Positions 21,592-34,870 are shown, counted from the first letter of the stretch. The stretch is 64,000 nucleotides of DNA from Silene conica (GCA_029255685.2 CM055320.2:46163910-46227909); one strand, 5' to 3'. Numbers and translations are program-made. The notes: generated by a model from the sequence alone, not told the origin.

Positions 21592-23101
21592 GGAGATGGG
21601 AATTTTCATGATCCGGAAAGGGGATGCTCTTAGTGACTTGACAGTGGAACCCGAGTTGTATGGGGAGATTCGGGAGTCACAAAAGAATGATTCGAGAATC
21701 CAGAAATGGCGTAAGATGGTGGAAAGTGAGGGTGAAGAGACTGCGTCCAAGTTCAGTATTCATATCAACGGTAGTTTGAGGTTCAGTGGGCGATGGTGTG
21801 TTCCGGATGTTGAGGAGCTAAAGAAGAAGATACTGACTGAAGCTCATGCTACTCCTTTTTTCTTTCACCCAGGGGGTGATAAATTGTATAAAGACCTTAA
21901 GAAGACGTTCTGGTGGCCTAATATGAAGAAGGAGGTCGCAGAGTTTGTTTCCAGGTGCTTGACATGTCAGAGGGTGAAAAGGGAGGATAAGAGACCTCAG
22001 GGGAAAGTTCAACCCTTGGATGTGCCAGAGTGGAAGTGGGAGAACATTTCGATGGATTTTATCGTGGGGTTGCCTCGGACTCAGAGGGGCAACAACATGA
22101 TTTGGGTGATTGTGGATCGTTTGACTAAGTCTGCTCACTTTATTCCGATAAAGGATACCTGGAGTAAAGCTGAGTTGGCTAAGTCCTATGTGCAGAATGT
22201 GGTCAAATTACATGGTGTACCCAAGGACATTGTTTCAGACCGAGACTCGCGGTTCATATCCAGATTCTGGCAGGAGTTGCAGGCCGCTTTGGGTACCCAG
22301 TTGAAGATGAGTATAGCTTTCCATCCAGCTACTGACGGTCAGATTGAGAGAACAATTCAGACCCTTGAGGATATGTTGCGGGCATGTGTACTCGAGTTCG
22401 GAGGATCTTGGGAGGATCGACTGGGATTGATAGAGTTTTCTTATAACAACAGCTATCATGCCAGTATAGGGATGGCCCCTTTTGAGGCTTTGTACGGGAG
22501 GAAGTGTCGAAGCCCTGTGTGTTGGGATGATCGAGCCGATGTTGTGACTCTAGGGCCGGATATGATTCAGGAGATGGTGGAGCAGCTCCAGATTATTCGA
22601 CAGAAGATGAGGGCCGCCCAGGATCGACAGAAGAGCTATGCAGATCTAAAGAGGAGCGATATTTCATTCGAGGTCGGAGAGAAAGTCCTACTGAAAATAT
22701 CGCCAATGAGGGGTGTGATGAGATTCGGCAAGCGTGGCAAACTGAGTCAGAAATTTATTGGACCGTTTGAGATTTTGGACAGAGTTGGGGAGGTGGCATA
22801 CCGATTAGCTTTACCTCCAGCTCTATCCAAGGTCCATAATGTGTTCCATGTGTTTCAGTTGAGGAAATATGTGAGTGACCCATCACATGTGCTTCAGCAC
22901 GAGGTGATTGAGGTAGATGAGCAGTTGGCATACGTTGAGACTCCGAAAGAGATCCTGGACAGGAAGGTACGAAAAACTCGCAATGGGGAGACGTCTTTGG
23001 TGAAAGTCCTGTGGACAAATCATAATCAGGAAGAGGCTACATGGGAGCCAGAGGCATCCATGAGAGAGCGTTATCCGCATTTATATATTCGATTGAGGTA
23101 A
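21592..23101 (+). pseudogene. Tekay integrase and chromodomain region
   Basis: Integrase zinc finger (HPGGDKLYKDLKKTFWW, CLTCQRVK), catalytic core (SMDFIVGLPRT, IVSDRDSRF, HPATDGQIERTIQTLEDMLR), the GPF/Y module (FIGPFEIL) and a C-terminal chromodomain (PKEILDRKVRKTRNG, VKVLWTNHNQEEATWEP). The chromodomain guides integration to marked heterochromatin in chromoviruses and, with the long LTRs, supports Tekay. Part of a broken element. Confidence 0.92.
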
Positions 23102-23250
23102 GTTACGCGGACGTAACTTTTCTTTAAGGGGGATGGAATGTGACATTCTGTGATTTAAGTAAAGTTTTTGTGATGTTTTGTGTCCCAAGTTCGTTTGAGT
23201 TGGTTGTTTTGTCACCTAAGTGAGGACGAACTTCGGGACGAAGTTCATTT

Positions 23251-23264
23251 TAAGGGGGGAAGAC
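23251..23264 (+). other. Tekay polypurine tract
   Basis: TAAGGGGGGAAGAC immediately before the 3' LTR; the purine run primes plus-strand DNA in LTR elements. Confidence 0.75.
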
Positions 23265-24468
23265 TGTAATACCTCGAAAATTGAGTCTCGATAATTAAGG
23301 CTATTTTCGCATCGATAGCTTAGTTGTTTTACGGTTTTATATATATATATATGTTTTAAGTAGTTTAAACAAGCGATGTTGTTGCGAGTATTCGATCCTT
23401 AGACCACCTGGTACGTTGGTTGGGCCTTGGGATGTGTGCTCTCACCCAAGCCCACGGCTGAACTAGGAAAACACATACCTAAAACCCTACCGAGCAGCCT
23501 CTCTGTCGTCATACTTTAACACCCTTCCTAGACCTAGGCTTTACCCTAATCTCAATTCAAACAACACACACACATAGCCGTCACACCAGAGGAGGAAAGG
23601 AGACTGAGCATGGTGGTCGTGGGTCAGGGTACGGTGGTTCGAATTGACTAGGAAACCTGGTATGTCTCACACGCCGCCATTTCCTGTTTTGGTCTGTGGT
23701 TTTAGTCACCTGGGTAATCGTTTATTAAGTCTCTAATCCTTATTCGTTTTGTATGATTTTTATAGTATGTCACGTAATGTTTATACATGGTATAGTCGGT
23801 GGTGGTCGTTGGTGGTAAAGGCGGTGGCAAATGGTGGTTATTTACGAGTCTGTGTTGGATTCTGGGTTCGTGTTTCCCCTGTTGTCATGACCAGGGTGTG
23901 TTTAGCGTTTGTGTTGAGTCTGGTTTCGTGCTTTTTGGTACGGGTCACGGGTCAGGGAGTCGGATAGTAGTCAGGGGTTCGTCATGGTGGTAGGCACGGT
24001 GGGTTCAGGCGACTGAGATGGTGTCGACAGGGGGATTCGTTTCCTCTGTTCGGTTCTGGGTTTGTTATATGTGTGTACAGGAGTGGCTTGGGGGATGGTA
24101 CCACCGTTGAGTCGGGGGAGGTCGACGCGGTGGTACCACTGTGGTTAGGTGTCTGGTGTTCAGGGAGTGTGTAGGTGTCAGTCGTGCGTGGTGGTTTGGT
24201 CTGGTGGGCCGTCGACAGGGGCGTCAATGGGGGTCTGCCGACGTGGTGAGGTGAGGTTTTCAGGCGAGTTATGGGGTTGGTTCAACCCACCGGTGGCCGG
24301 CGACCTGGTTGCCAGTGGTCGCCGGAGATGTTGGTAGTTCTGGGTACGCGGGTCCGTGATGGTCGGTGGTCGTGGTAGGATAACGACGGTGTTAGGAGGG
24401 GGTGATGTAGGTGTGTCGTGAGTTGGGTTTGTGTTAAGGAGTGTAGTGTTGTTTTATTATTAATATTG

Positions 24469-24506
<38 letters not shown>

Positions 24507-25540
24507 GTTATTATTTTTAGTAGTATTATTATTATTATTTCGTTCTAACCCCTATTAATGTTATCATCGTTACTATGTCATTACTTTAGTAATGCGTTCG
24601 GTATTTTATTTATTCGTTATCATGTAATTATGAGTCGGGAAATCGTTAAGTTAGGGAAGTTTCTATTTTTGGAAACTTCCTATTATGAAGGGTTTCTATT
24701 TTTGGAAACTTTCCATTTAGGGAAGTTTCTATTTATAGTAAGTGTAAGGTGTTTTGGGGTTCGGGAAGGTTTTAATTCGTTACATATACGTGTTTAGGTA
24801 GCGAGTTTCGCGTGGAACATTTCTAAACAAGCCTCGGATTTATCTGCTTCTCCTGCTATTTCAGGTAGGGGAAATATTGTTGTATAATGATGAGTAATCT
24901 GTTTTTATTTGGTGTTAAGCATGTTTGTTTTATAATATCATGTGATCGTTATATTATGCTATCTATTTCTATCATTCTGTGATACACTACGAGGTGATGA
25001 GATAATGGGTCTTGTGACTGGTGCGGAGATAATGGGTCTTGTGATCGGTGCGGAGTTAATGGGTCTTGTGATTGGTGCGGAGTTAATGGGTCTTGTGATT
25101 GGTGTGGAGAATAATGGGTCTTGTGATTCGGAGCGGAGTTGATCAACTTTCTATTTATAGTAATGTGGTTGTTTATAGTTTCCTCTACTCAACCTCGTGG
25201 TTGACCCCGTGTATTCATGATCACCTGTGATGAACCAATTTATTGGGGAGCAGATTGACCGGTGTTGAGACTATGGGAGCTAAGGGAAGAGAGGAGCTTG
25301 GATCCGGACCTGCCTAGAGTCTAGATCACCATAGTAGTTTTCCTTACGAGTTGTACTTTTGTTTCACCAAAACAGTTTTTATAATTCAGTTGTATAAACT
25401 CGTTCTTTGAGTTAACTTTATCTCTTTAAAGTACTGTTTATCTTTCCTTTGTATCTACTGCCTCGGGAAACCGAGATGGTAACACCCTTATTTATCTGGG
25501 GAGTCCTAGTACAGGCCCTTAAATAAATGGGGGTGTTACA
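23265..25540 (+). repeat. 3' LTR of Tekay element, complete
   Basis: 2,276 bp from TGTAATACCTCG to GGGTGTTACA. It shows the part of the LTR that the window lacks on the 5' side (TGTAATACC to the TA tract). It carries the GC-rich block, an ATT microsatellite (24452-24540) and the 27-bp tandem repeat. The sequence after 25540 is copia integrase; the matching duplication on the left is outside the window. Confidence 0.95.
24999..25136. repeat. 27-bp tandem repeat in 3' LTR
   Basis: The same five units as 14140-14277. Confidence 0.9.
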
Positions 25541-27602
25541 GATCGTGGTGGTGAGTATCTTTCACACGAGTTTGATCAACACCTTAAAGACTGTGGCGTC
25601 GTGCTACAGTTGACTCCACCTGGAACACCACAATTAAATGGTGTGTCCGAACGGAGAAATCGAACTCTACTCGATATGGTTCGATCCATGATGAGTCACA
25701 CCGTTGTGCCTGATTCATTGTGGGGCTATGCTCTTTTGTCGGCCGCTCTAATACTTAACCGAAGTCCGTCTAAAGCTGTTGACAAGACTCCATACGAATA
25801 ATGGAAGGGAACGGTCCCTAACTTGTCCTTTATTCGGGTTTGGGGCTGCGAGGCTTTTGTCAAGTTGAGACACGAGGATAAGCTTGGCCCGCGATCGGTC
25901 AAGACATACTTTATAGGCTATCCAAAGGGAACTTTTGGTCATTACTTCTACTCGCCAACCGAACAACGTGTTTTTGTTGTGGCTAGTGCGATGTTCTTAG
26001 AGAAAGAATTTCTCGAGAACAAGTCGAGTAATAGAACCTTCGATTTATCGGAGGTTCAAGAACCAACTACCGAGCAACCATTGGAGGAAACAGTTCCTTC
26101 AACCGAGGCTGCAGTAGATATTCCTGAGGAACCTAGGAGGTCGGGAAGAGTCTCTATTCCTCCGGACAGATACATTGGTATGGTCGAGGAACATGATATA
26201 GATGACGTCTTACTCCTAGAGGGTAATGAACCCACAACCTATAAAGGTGCCATGACCAGTTCGGACTCAAAGCTATGGCTAGAAGCCATGCAATCCGAGA
26301 TGGACTCCATGTATGAGAACAACGTGTGGGATCTTGTGGACCTACCTGCAAAGGTACGTCCCCTTCAATGCAAATGGCTTTACAAAATAAAGCATGCCGT
26401 GGAAGGTAAACAAGATATCCATAAGGCAAGACTAGTTGCTAAACGTTTCACCCAAGTGCCAGGCTTGCACTACGATGAGATCTTTGCACCCGTAGTCATG
26501 CTACGTTCCATTCGGATTATCTTAGCGATCGCCGCATTTCATGACTATGAAATATGGCAGATGGACGTTAAAACCGCCTTCTTAAACGGTTATTTGGAGG
26601 AAGAGTTGTACATGGTACAACCCGAGGGTTTTATTGATCCAGAAAATCCTAAGAAGGTTTGCAAGCTTAAGCGTTCTATCTATGGACTTAAGCAAGCATC
26701 ACGGAGTTGAAATCATCGCTTCGACCAAGTGATAAAAGAGAATGGTTTCATTCGATCAGTCGAGGAACCATGTCTCTATATCAAGTCGAGTGGGAGCAAG
26801 ATTGTATTCCTAGTACTGTATGTCGACGACATACTCTTGATTGGGAATGACATACCTCTCTTATCTTCGGTTAAAGCATGGTTGAAAAACCATTTCCAGA
26901 TGAAAGATCTGGGAGAGGCACAAAGAATTTTGGGCATCCGTATCTACAGGGATAGATCACGACGGATGTTGTCTCTCAGTCAGGAGTCTTATATAGATAA
27001 GATCCTAGAGAGATTCAGCATGACGAACTCCAAGAAGGGGTTCCTTCCTATGACTACTGGGCTTTACTTGAGCAAGACTCAAGAAGCTAAGACATTGGAA
27101 GTGAAAGAGTGCATGAGTCGGATTCCTTATGCTTCGGCAATAGGATCGATCATGTATGCCATGATATGCACACGTCCAGACGTTGCATATGCATTGAGTA
27201 TGACAAGTCGATTCCAAGCTCAACCAGGTGAACCACACTGGATGGCCATGAAAAACATTCTTAAGTACCTACGGAGGACTAAAGATTGGGGATTGACTTA
27301 CGGAGGCGACTCGGCGCTCTGCGCCACGGGTTACGCAGATGCTAGCTTCCAAACGGATCGAGATGACTCGAAATCTCAGTCTGGATTCGTTTTTACTCTT
27401 AATGGCGTTGCTGTCAGCTGGAAAAGTTATAAACAAAGGGTTATAGCAGATTCTACAATTGAGTCCGCGTAAAAGGAGATATTTATTGATAAGATAGCTA
27501 CGGATGACAACATAGCTGATCCTCTCACAAAAGCATTACCACGTGATAAGCATGAAGGGCACATTCATTCCATGGGAATTAGATGTGTTCCTAAGTTGTA
27601 GT
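25541..27602 (+). pseudogene. Copia A integrase, RT and RNase H region
   Basis: Integrase C-part (DRGGEYLS, PPGTPQLNGVSERRNRTLLDMV), RT (WLYKIKHAVEG, WQMDVKTAFLNGYLEEELYM, LKRSIYGLKQAS, LYVDDILLIGND) and RNase H (YADASFQTDRDD, KSQSGFVFTLNG), ending in a tail with NIADPLTKALPRDKH. This is the Ty1/copia domain order with integrase before RT. Fossil copy. Confidence 0.9.
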
Positions 27603-28391
27603 AATCTTTTATGAATTCATGTAATAATTCTTTTTTCTCGTGTACTCTATTCAACCTCATTGTTATGATATATAATGTTTTGTTTTTCATGTGGAATTGT
27701 ACGCCAAATTTGAACACCACAAAGCGAACTGAATAACATTACATCGTTTTAGTCCTTGATTACCCACTTGAGCTGATAACTCAGGTAATCATTTTGTGAC
27801 GTTGGTTGATGGTGGGTTCAACGAGCCATAAGTCAAACGGATGACTGACCAATCACAAAGGCGAGTTATACGGATATCTCGTAGGACACCTCGTGACAAC
27901 GTTATGGAGTCCTAAATGTTTTATAACATTGGGTGCCAGGTCGTGGATAGGACCTCCATAGTGTTCCTTAGAGTCGAGTCTTTTGACTTTCAACTGTCTC
28001 TTGAGATTAAGGCAGATTTTGGGTAACTTTGGTTTCTTTCCCACGGTCATCGTAACAGGGGCCAAGAGGATTTTTTCTGGGTTATTTCATGTTGCGCGAA
28101 AATCGGCAGGATTCGAGTTGAGGGAAATATCGAAACCCTTATCAGGACTTTATCATTTCTCAGGGCCACTCGAGGAGTATTAACTGAAATGCATGGCCAT
28201 GCTCGAATACAGATTCGTTTTATCAGTTAAGTTACTCTCTAGTCGGGGAAACCACTCTTAATACAGATCGTTTGTGAGATACGACCTTTGCGAATGCGGA
28301 TTTGCAAATTGTCTTACATTGAGTGGGAGAAATTTTAAAAGGATATGAGAATCGGTTATCGCACCTACACTTGTACGGACAAGTGGGAGTT
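27603..28391 (+). other. Copia A non-coding 3' region
   Basis: About 790 bp between the end of pol and the LTR, with no ORF worth calling. It resembles 29760-30506 of copia B (shared blocks such as CAGGGCCACTCGAGGAG). A purine-rich AAGTGGGAG stands before the LTR start. Confidence 0.7.
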
Positions 28392-29457
28392 TGTTGGAGC
28401 TTGTGTCCTCCACATGTAGTGTGATAACGTCATTGCACATACCCTTGTACGGACAAGTGGGAGATTGTTGGGGCTGATGTCCTTGACAATTAGTACAATG
28501 ACTTACTAAATCTCTTAAAGGATCACAAGGGCATACTTCAGTATCATTATCAGTTGATCCACGTTTATCAATAACGGTTGGCTTGCTAGAAAAGTTTGAC
28601 GGTATTGTCATACGGATGGCGGTGATCAACTGGTCCCTATACGTCACACCTATAGGACACGTTTGAGAGATGTGAAGGTATGAAAATACAGTCACATTTA
28701 TGCCGGATACGACTAAACAGTTAGTCAGAGGTATTGACTATTAAATTAGTCAATAAGATGTTGAGATTATTATTTAATACGGATTAAATAATTTTACCTA
28801 ATACGGTTTACATGATTAATTCGTATATTAAATATAAACGGTTATATTTAATTAAATATTGTATTCGCGTATTAATATAAACAGTTATATTAATTTGGGT
28901 AATTATACAATATCGTAATTTTATCAGACCATTATTAATACATCGACTGCATTAATATCTGATAACATGTATGCGATTTATAATTAAAATCCTACAAATA
29001 ATATTTAGCAAAACGGGTCGAATCATGCAAAGGAATAAGGTAAGAGTGGAGAAAGCCCACTCTCACCCATCCAATTCGGCCGACCCTCAAGTACTACATA
29101 AGGAGAGTCCTTCTCCTTTTGTCAGTGACTGGTTAATTCATAATCTCAAGAATTAGGGTTTTGAGAACATTATTTTCCCAAAACTCAGATCTCACATCTA
29201 AAACCTCACAAAAGCTCTCCCCATATTGCAAGGCAATTGGAGAGTATTTCTAGCACACGCGGCATCATCTCATTCAAGTCTTGGGTGCAAGTTATAGGAG
29301 GGAATTTACTTTAATTCCTGTTCTTAGGCCTACTCAAGCAAGGACCCAAGGTTGTATTCCTTTTTCATGTTTTTATTAACTTATGACAATAATCTCAATT
29401 GTAAAATTCGTTATAATCCTTCACGTTTTAGGGCGAATACATGTTTTATTCCCCACA
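28392..29457 (+). repeat. 3' LTR of copia A
   Basis: Two LTR-like starts (TGTTGGAGCTTGTGTCC at 28392, TGTTGGGGCTGATGTCC at 28466) each follow GACAAGTGGGAG. The end TTCCCCACA near 29457 mirrors TGTTGGGG. The true left end is one of the two starts; the 74-bp spacing looks like a small tandem duplication of the tract/LTR border. The ORF at 28258-28695 on the other strand is not supported. Confidence 0.75.
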
Positions 29458-30506
29458 AAACTACAATATGAATTCTAGTACAACGTGACTATGTACGTAA
29501 GAACAACATGTCACAAGTTATATGATAACAGTGTGAGCTTCCTTCAGGAAAGGAGACTCGAGTCTAGTATAAGGACTAAAAATGTACTTGATGAAGATCA
29601 TATTAGTCGAGATAATATGAGTCAGAAAAAAAACTAAATTTGTAGGTTTAAAAGATGTGAACAAATGGTTTATTCACATAGCAAACCATTAATACAAATT
29701 GATGTATGAGCATCAAAGATTGTTTATGTGGAGCAGTATCGTATTGACTGTTCGCACTTAACAATCACTCTTATCGTTTGAGTTATTATTAACTCACTAT
29801 TTACATATACTTTGTCAAATCCAAATGGGTTGTAAGAGACAATTTTAAACCCCATAAGTGAACTGGATTAACTTAGTATAGCCCATAGTCGCTTGTATGA
29901 GGTGACATCTCGAAGCGACTAGAGTGTGAGGCGATTGATGGCAAGTTCAAATGTCATAGAGTCATATGGGATGACTAGTCGATCACATAGGCATACTGCG
30001 GAGACACTCTGTCGGGCAACCTGTGACCGCTTATAGAGTTCTGGAAATTTTATAATTAGCCTGGTCGTGGCGAGAGCTACTATATTATTCACATGAGTCG
30101 ATTCTTAGACTAGAGACTGTTCGCCCAAGGTGGCACAGTTTTCAGATTGACTTTGATTTTTGCTCTACGATCATCCGTTAAAGGGGGTCAATGGGCATCT
30201 TTTGGGTCATGATGGACTGTGTTAGTCGAAGGGAACAGTAGGATAGGAATTGTCCAGTCCCTCGTCAGGGTTATCTTAAATCTCAGGGCCACTCGAGGAG
30301 AAGTTTAACTGAAAATGCGTGGCCACGCTCGGAAGGTATCTATGGTAGATAATTCCGGTCAAAGCAGTTAATCTCAAGATCGAGAAAATCGCTCAAGATA
30401 TGATCAAATGCAAGTACGACCTGGAAGACACCTTGCATTAAGTGGGAGATGATGTAATAGGACAAGAGAATCGGTGACGCACACTTGTCGAGGACAAGTG
30501 AGAGAT
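29458..30506 (+). mobile_element. Copia B, internal 3' region
   Basis: Non-coding sequence homologous to the 3' region of copia A, into which copia A appears to have inserted. It ends with GACAAGTGAGAG before the LTR at 30507. No recognisable pol remains in the visible part, so this is a remnant. Confidence 0.65.
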
Positions 30507-31488
30507 TGTTGGGAAATGTGTCCTCAACAATAGTGCGATCACGTCAATGATAATAATCATTGTCAAAATATTATGATAAGAATATGCAAGGGATGATCCG
30601 ATATTATATATAGTCAACTGACCAACATTAATCGGTAATGATTGGCTGACTAGAGTTTGACATTACTGTCGTATGACGGTGGTGGTCAGTTGATCCCTTT
30701 AGGTCACACCTATAGGATAATCCCCTTAACGTATACATTGATTAATTATATACGGTATGAATTGATCAAATTCCTTAAAATCGAATATCGAGAAATCAGA
30801 GGTTGAATCTTAATGTAAGATTTATATTTGAAATTGAAATGTGTCGATTGTCAAATATTAATCGATATTTTTGAAATATCGAAATTAGAATATGAATGGT
30901 TCGTGGTTATGACAAAGGTTGTATATCGTATGGACGATTATTATGATAACCATATATTGGGGCGGTAATTACGAATTACTAAAATAATTTGCTAAATATG
31001 ATTTAATTAATTTAGAAATATTATTTATATGATAAATATATTTTAAATTAATACAATTTAATTATGTCACATAAGATGTTACATATTATACAAATTTACA
31101 AATTACATTTGTAAAATAAAGGTCCATTTTACACAATGTTAGCCGTGTAAATTGATGTTATAAGATAATATTATTTGATAATTTATCTTATTTACATAAT
31201 CATTGTGTTAGGGTTGATATGACTCAACACTTAGCACATGGGTAAGAACAAATGGAATAAAACTCTTCTCCATATACTCCAAGTACACGGCACCCCAACC
31301 AATTCCCATTACTTATGTGAGTTGCTCACATCACTTCCATTCTTACCTAAGTTTTATTTTTCTAGAGTAAGAAATATAAAACCCTAATGCAAGTATATTT
31401 CTAGTTTAAGAAATTAAATACAAAACCTCTAAAAATATTATTACATAATATTATATACTACAATAGTTGTAGTATTTTAGTAGACTAA

Positions 31489-34400
31489 CTAGTTTTGTAC
31501 CCGTGCAGAAGCACGGGTCGTTACAAATAATAAGGTGAACGCCAGTATTTCAATTAATGTTTTAATATTTAAAATTAGTCTTTACAATTTTAGGAACAAT
31601 AAATAATCATAATTAATTTATATTATCTAGTTAGAAAAATGTATTATGAGTATTTATATTTATATATTTCGGAGTTTAACACAATTAGCATAACAATTGA
31701 AATAATGGATCTATGTTCGGTAACTGAAACCCCTTTGAGAACTATATATATAATGGCCATGTTGCATATATGATACGGAAAATCCAACTATTTGGGCTTA
31801 ATCATACTACGTCATGATAGAAATTAATAGATATATATCTAATGAAACAATTATTCTTACATGTGTTTATCATACCACAAATATAAATCTCGCTTGTAAG
31901 TAATGTAAAAAGTTTATAATTGTGGCGCCACGGACTACGAATAATCGGTTGAATAATCTATCTTCATTGTGATTGTCCATGGTCCTAAAAAGCATATCTG
32001 AATATTGTTCACAAAATAAGCTTGTTAAAATAATTTGATAAGAGCTAACACACTAAATAATAAAATTGGAGACAAAAAATAATTATATTACTCCCTTCAT
32101 TCAAGTTTTATCAGCTCAGTTCAATATAATACTCCTCATATATATATATTAAGGTAATTGGGTGATAAAACTTCAATGGAGCGAGGGTGTATAAAACTAT
32201 TTTAATGTTAATTTATGCTTCTCCTTTTACCATGGTTCATGTCTCTATGTTTCTTTATAAATCATTTCTTATGCTTATATTCTTAGGTTTTAAAAAAACC
32301 ACTAAAATATTTATTGTGCTATCTTAATTATGATAGACTAATAATCTTACAACTTTAATACACGGTTTTAATTAATTATAAATTAGAGACAAAAAATAAT
32401 TATGATACAAAACTATTTTTCTGAAAGAATAAAAAATATGACACTTACAAGGATGTACATAGAAAATTTAATTTTATATAAGAATAATCTATGTCTCTTT
32501 GTATACCATGAGTTTATGACATTGCCATATTAATTAAGGTATACTAACAATCTTAAAAACTTAATAGGTTAAATTAATTAAGTTTAGTGATAATTATTGA
32601 TAATGACATGTAATAAAACTAATCGCTTTTAGCAATAATAAGTCATTCTCTGTGAAATAAAATCCACACCGAAGTTCAACAACAATTGACTTTTTAAAAT
32701 TTGGGTTCGATTGGTTGTCTTATTTTAAACACAACAGGTATTTCTTGTGCGACATGTACTATCCATGTGGGTAGGTAAGAAAAAACAAATTGCTACTCCC
32801 TAAGCAATCGCAAATGAATTTAGTAAGTGAAAATGAAAGAGCAAATTAAATGCATCAAGTTGGATTGTTTCTCTTTTTTCCTTTTCTTTGAGAATGATAA
32901 ATACCCTATGTAAGGAACTTAAAACATATAGGATTGAGGGCTTTTATCTTCTCAATATTTTGAGTCTCATAAATCATATTTTTGATAGCAGCATATTTAT
33001 GAATTTAATCAATGTTAGTCTTAATGTAGTATTTATATGAATTTGCCAAAAATTCTAAAATGTCATTTTTTTCATAAATGATAAATTCAAGATAAATAGT
33101 TGCCTACTACATATCTCATTCAAATCTCATTACAATTTATAAGACATGTACATTAGATAATATGACATGAACGTATAAATATTAGATAATAATGTACTTT
33201 TTGCCATTATATATGTCAATAAGATTTTTTTTGTCCAACTTGTTTGGAAGATTGATATCCACGCAACTCCAACTTCATTTTATGGGTGATTTTCCAAGGG
33301 AAAATGATAAATAAGAAAAACAACACATCCCAAAATAAAATATACATTTGGAAGCTTGTGAAATACTATTTTTTTTGTTATGATAAATTATTGAATGAAG
33401 TGGATGGAGAATTCTTTTAAGCAATTCAATCCGCAAGTATTTTCTTTCTTCGTATAGTCTTCTTTCTATCATGAATCATCCCTACAAAAAAAACATTGAG
33501 TATTAATAACGCACAAAATGGTGGTATTTGATTTATGTGATATTAACCTTATCGTTATTTATTTAAGTTTTCTCTTAAATAATGAAAGAAAGAGGGCATT
33601 GAGTCATAAAGATGTAAGTATATTTACCTTTAAGTATGACAACACCACAAATCTTGATAGCACCTAAATGAGAACAAAACAACACTTAAAAATAGGGATG
33701 AAACACTTCATAAACAATCAAAATTTAAAAATAAATAATTAATTAATTAATTTAAAACCATAATACAATTACCTTACCTTCATATACCTATACTTATTAC
33801 CTTATGTTGATACACGATGGGAGTAAAAAAAATATTGGCTTAAATTTTGACTCTCAAATGTTGTCTTCCATCAAACATTTATAGCCAATTGATTATGTGT
33901 TTTTATGACAAATTTAATATATACATAAATATGTAGTAAAGTTTTGTGACTTTTGAGCATAATTTTTCATTATTAGCAAATTTAATTTATACATAAATAT
34001 GGATGAAATGTGAAAGGTTTGTTTTACTATACATAAATATGTAGTATAGTTTTAATACTTTGAACATTATTTTTCATTATTAGCAAGTTATAAAATGAAA
34101 GACTATAAATTTTTATTTGAAGTTTAACATATTATAGTTTTAAAAATTAAAATGTCAATATGTAATGTTAAGTATGTTATTATTTGCCCTTAATATTTAC
34201 AAATTCTTTCTTTTTATAAACGGCGTAAAGATTAGAATTATATGATATTTATTTGTTGCTTAAAATATTTTAACAAGAAACATCGATATTTTAAATTTAT
34301 TAGAAATTTTGATTTTTAATTGTTATTTGATTTATCTAGAAATTAAAAAGGTTAAAGTTTAATGTTTGTTAAGTTATTTACATTTAATGTTTTAATTTTT

Positions 34401-34538
34401 TTTTTTTTTTTTTTTTTTAAATAAGTAATAATGATATGGCTCCATGTCATGTGTAATAAGTGACGTGACTTTTTGCTAATCCTATGTGGCATTGTCTACA
34501 TGGCATTTTAGGTTATCCTTTTAATAATATTGTATAGA
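31489..34538 (-). mobile_element. Non-autonomous Helitron
   Basis: On the minus strand it starts TCTATACAATATTATT at 34538 and ends with an 8-bp-stem hairpin (ACCCGTGC, loop, GCACGGGT at 31499-31518), then TACAAAA and CTAG at 31489. It lies between host A and T, the Helitron target. The 3,050-bp body is AT-rich, without Rep/helicase or any ORF I would call, so it must move with help from another element. The copia B LTR continues on both sides. Confidence 0.85.
32091..32189. mobile_element. Stowaway-type MITE
   Basis: About 99 bp with ends CTCCCTTCATTCAAG and, on the other strand, CACCCTCGCTCCATTGAAG, both continuing TTTTATCA. A TA dinucleotide lies on each side (32089-32090 and 32190-32191). 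It is a short relative of mariner elements, inserted in the Helitron. Confidence 0.75.
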
Positions 34539-34870
34539 TAATAAATATTAGTTTACGGTTTTAAAGAAAACCGTTTTGTTCACCTAGTCCGTGTCCATCT
34601 CAGTTTGTTTAAGGGTAAGTCTTGGGTGCAATTTGAAGGAGGCAAACTACGTTAGTTGCTCCGTGGAGGATCGTCCTTTGCATACTCGGACCGAATGTAA
34701 GGACCCTTTTCGTTTTATTCCGCAAGTTTTATTGCATGCATAAGATATAGTAAATTAATGAGTTAATTTTTATATGTATATTATTAGTAAGACTAATAAT
34801 TTGGTTAAGTTAGTATGACTAGTTAACCATCATGCATAACATGTAACTACTTCCGTGATAAGACAATAGT

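Larger units (their letters stand above)
12332..25540 (+). mobile_element. Ty3/gypsy chromovirus, Tekay type
   Basis: An LTR element with long LTRs, an initiator-Met primer site, gag-pol and a C-terminal chromodomain, all typical of the Tekay (Del) clade. The first part of its 5' LTR must lie left of the viral array, outside the window. It is broken: a hAT transposon splits pol, and there is about one further small break. The LTRs differ at roughly 40 sites over about 2.2 kb by eye plus indels in ATT repeats, so the insertion is probably around a million years old. The element landed in the integrase region of copia A, whose sequence resumes at 25541. Confidence 0.93.
25541..29457 (+). mobile_element. 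Ty1/copia element A, 3' part
   Basis: Begins inside the integrase core, where the Tekay element was inserted, and runs through RT and RNase H, a long non-coding 3' region and a 3' LTR. The 5' half lies left of the window. It is broken, with about three small breaks in the visible pol in addition to the Tekay insertion. The layout of pol, a ~0.8-kb non-coding tail and an LTR starting TGTTGG is shared with copia B next to it, so both belong to one family. The clade was not assigned. Confidence 0.88.
30507..34870 (+). repeat. Copia B 3' LTR, split by a Helitron
   Basis: Starts TGTTGGGAAATGTGTCC at 30507 and aligns with the copia A LTR (GTGTCCTC, GATCACGTCAATG, CACACCTATAGGA). At 31488 it is interrupted by a Helitron and resumes at 34539. 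There AGTCTTGGGTGCAATTTG matches AGTCTTGGGTGCAAGTTA near the end of the copia A LTR. The right end is uncertain (about 34740-34870). Fossil. Confidence 0.7.

Noticed and set aside
28258-28695. 145-aa minus-strand ORF
   Set aside because: Antisense across the copia A 3' region and LTR border; no domain.
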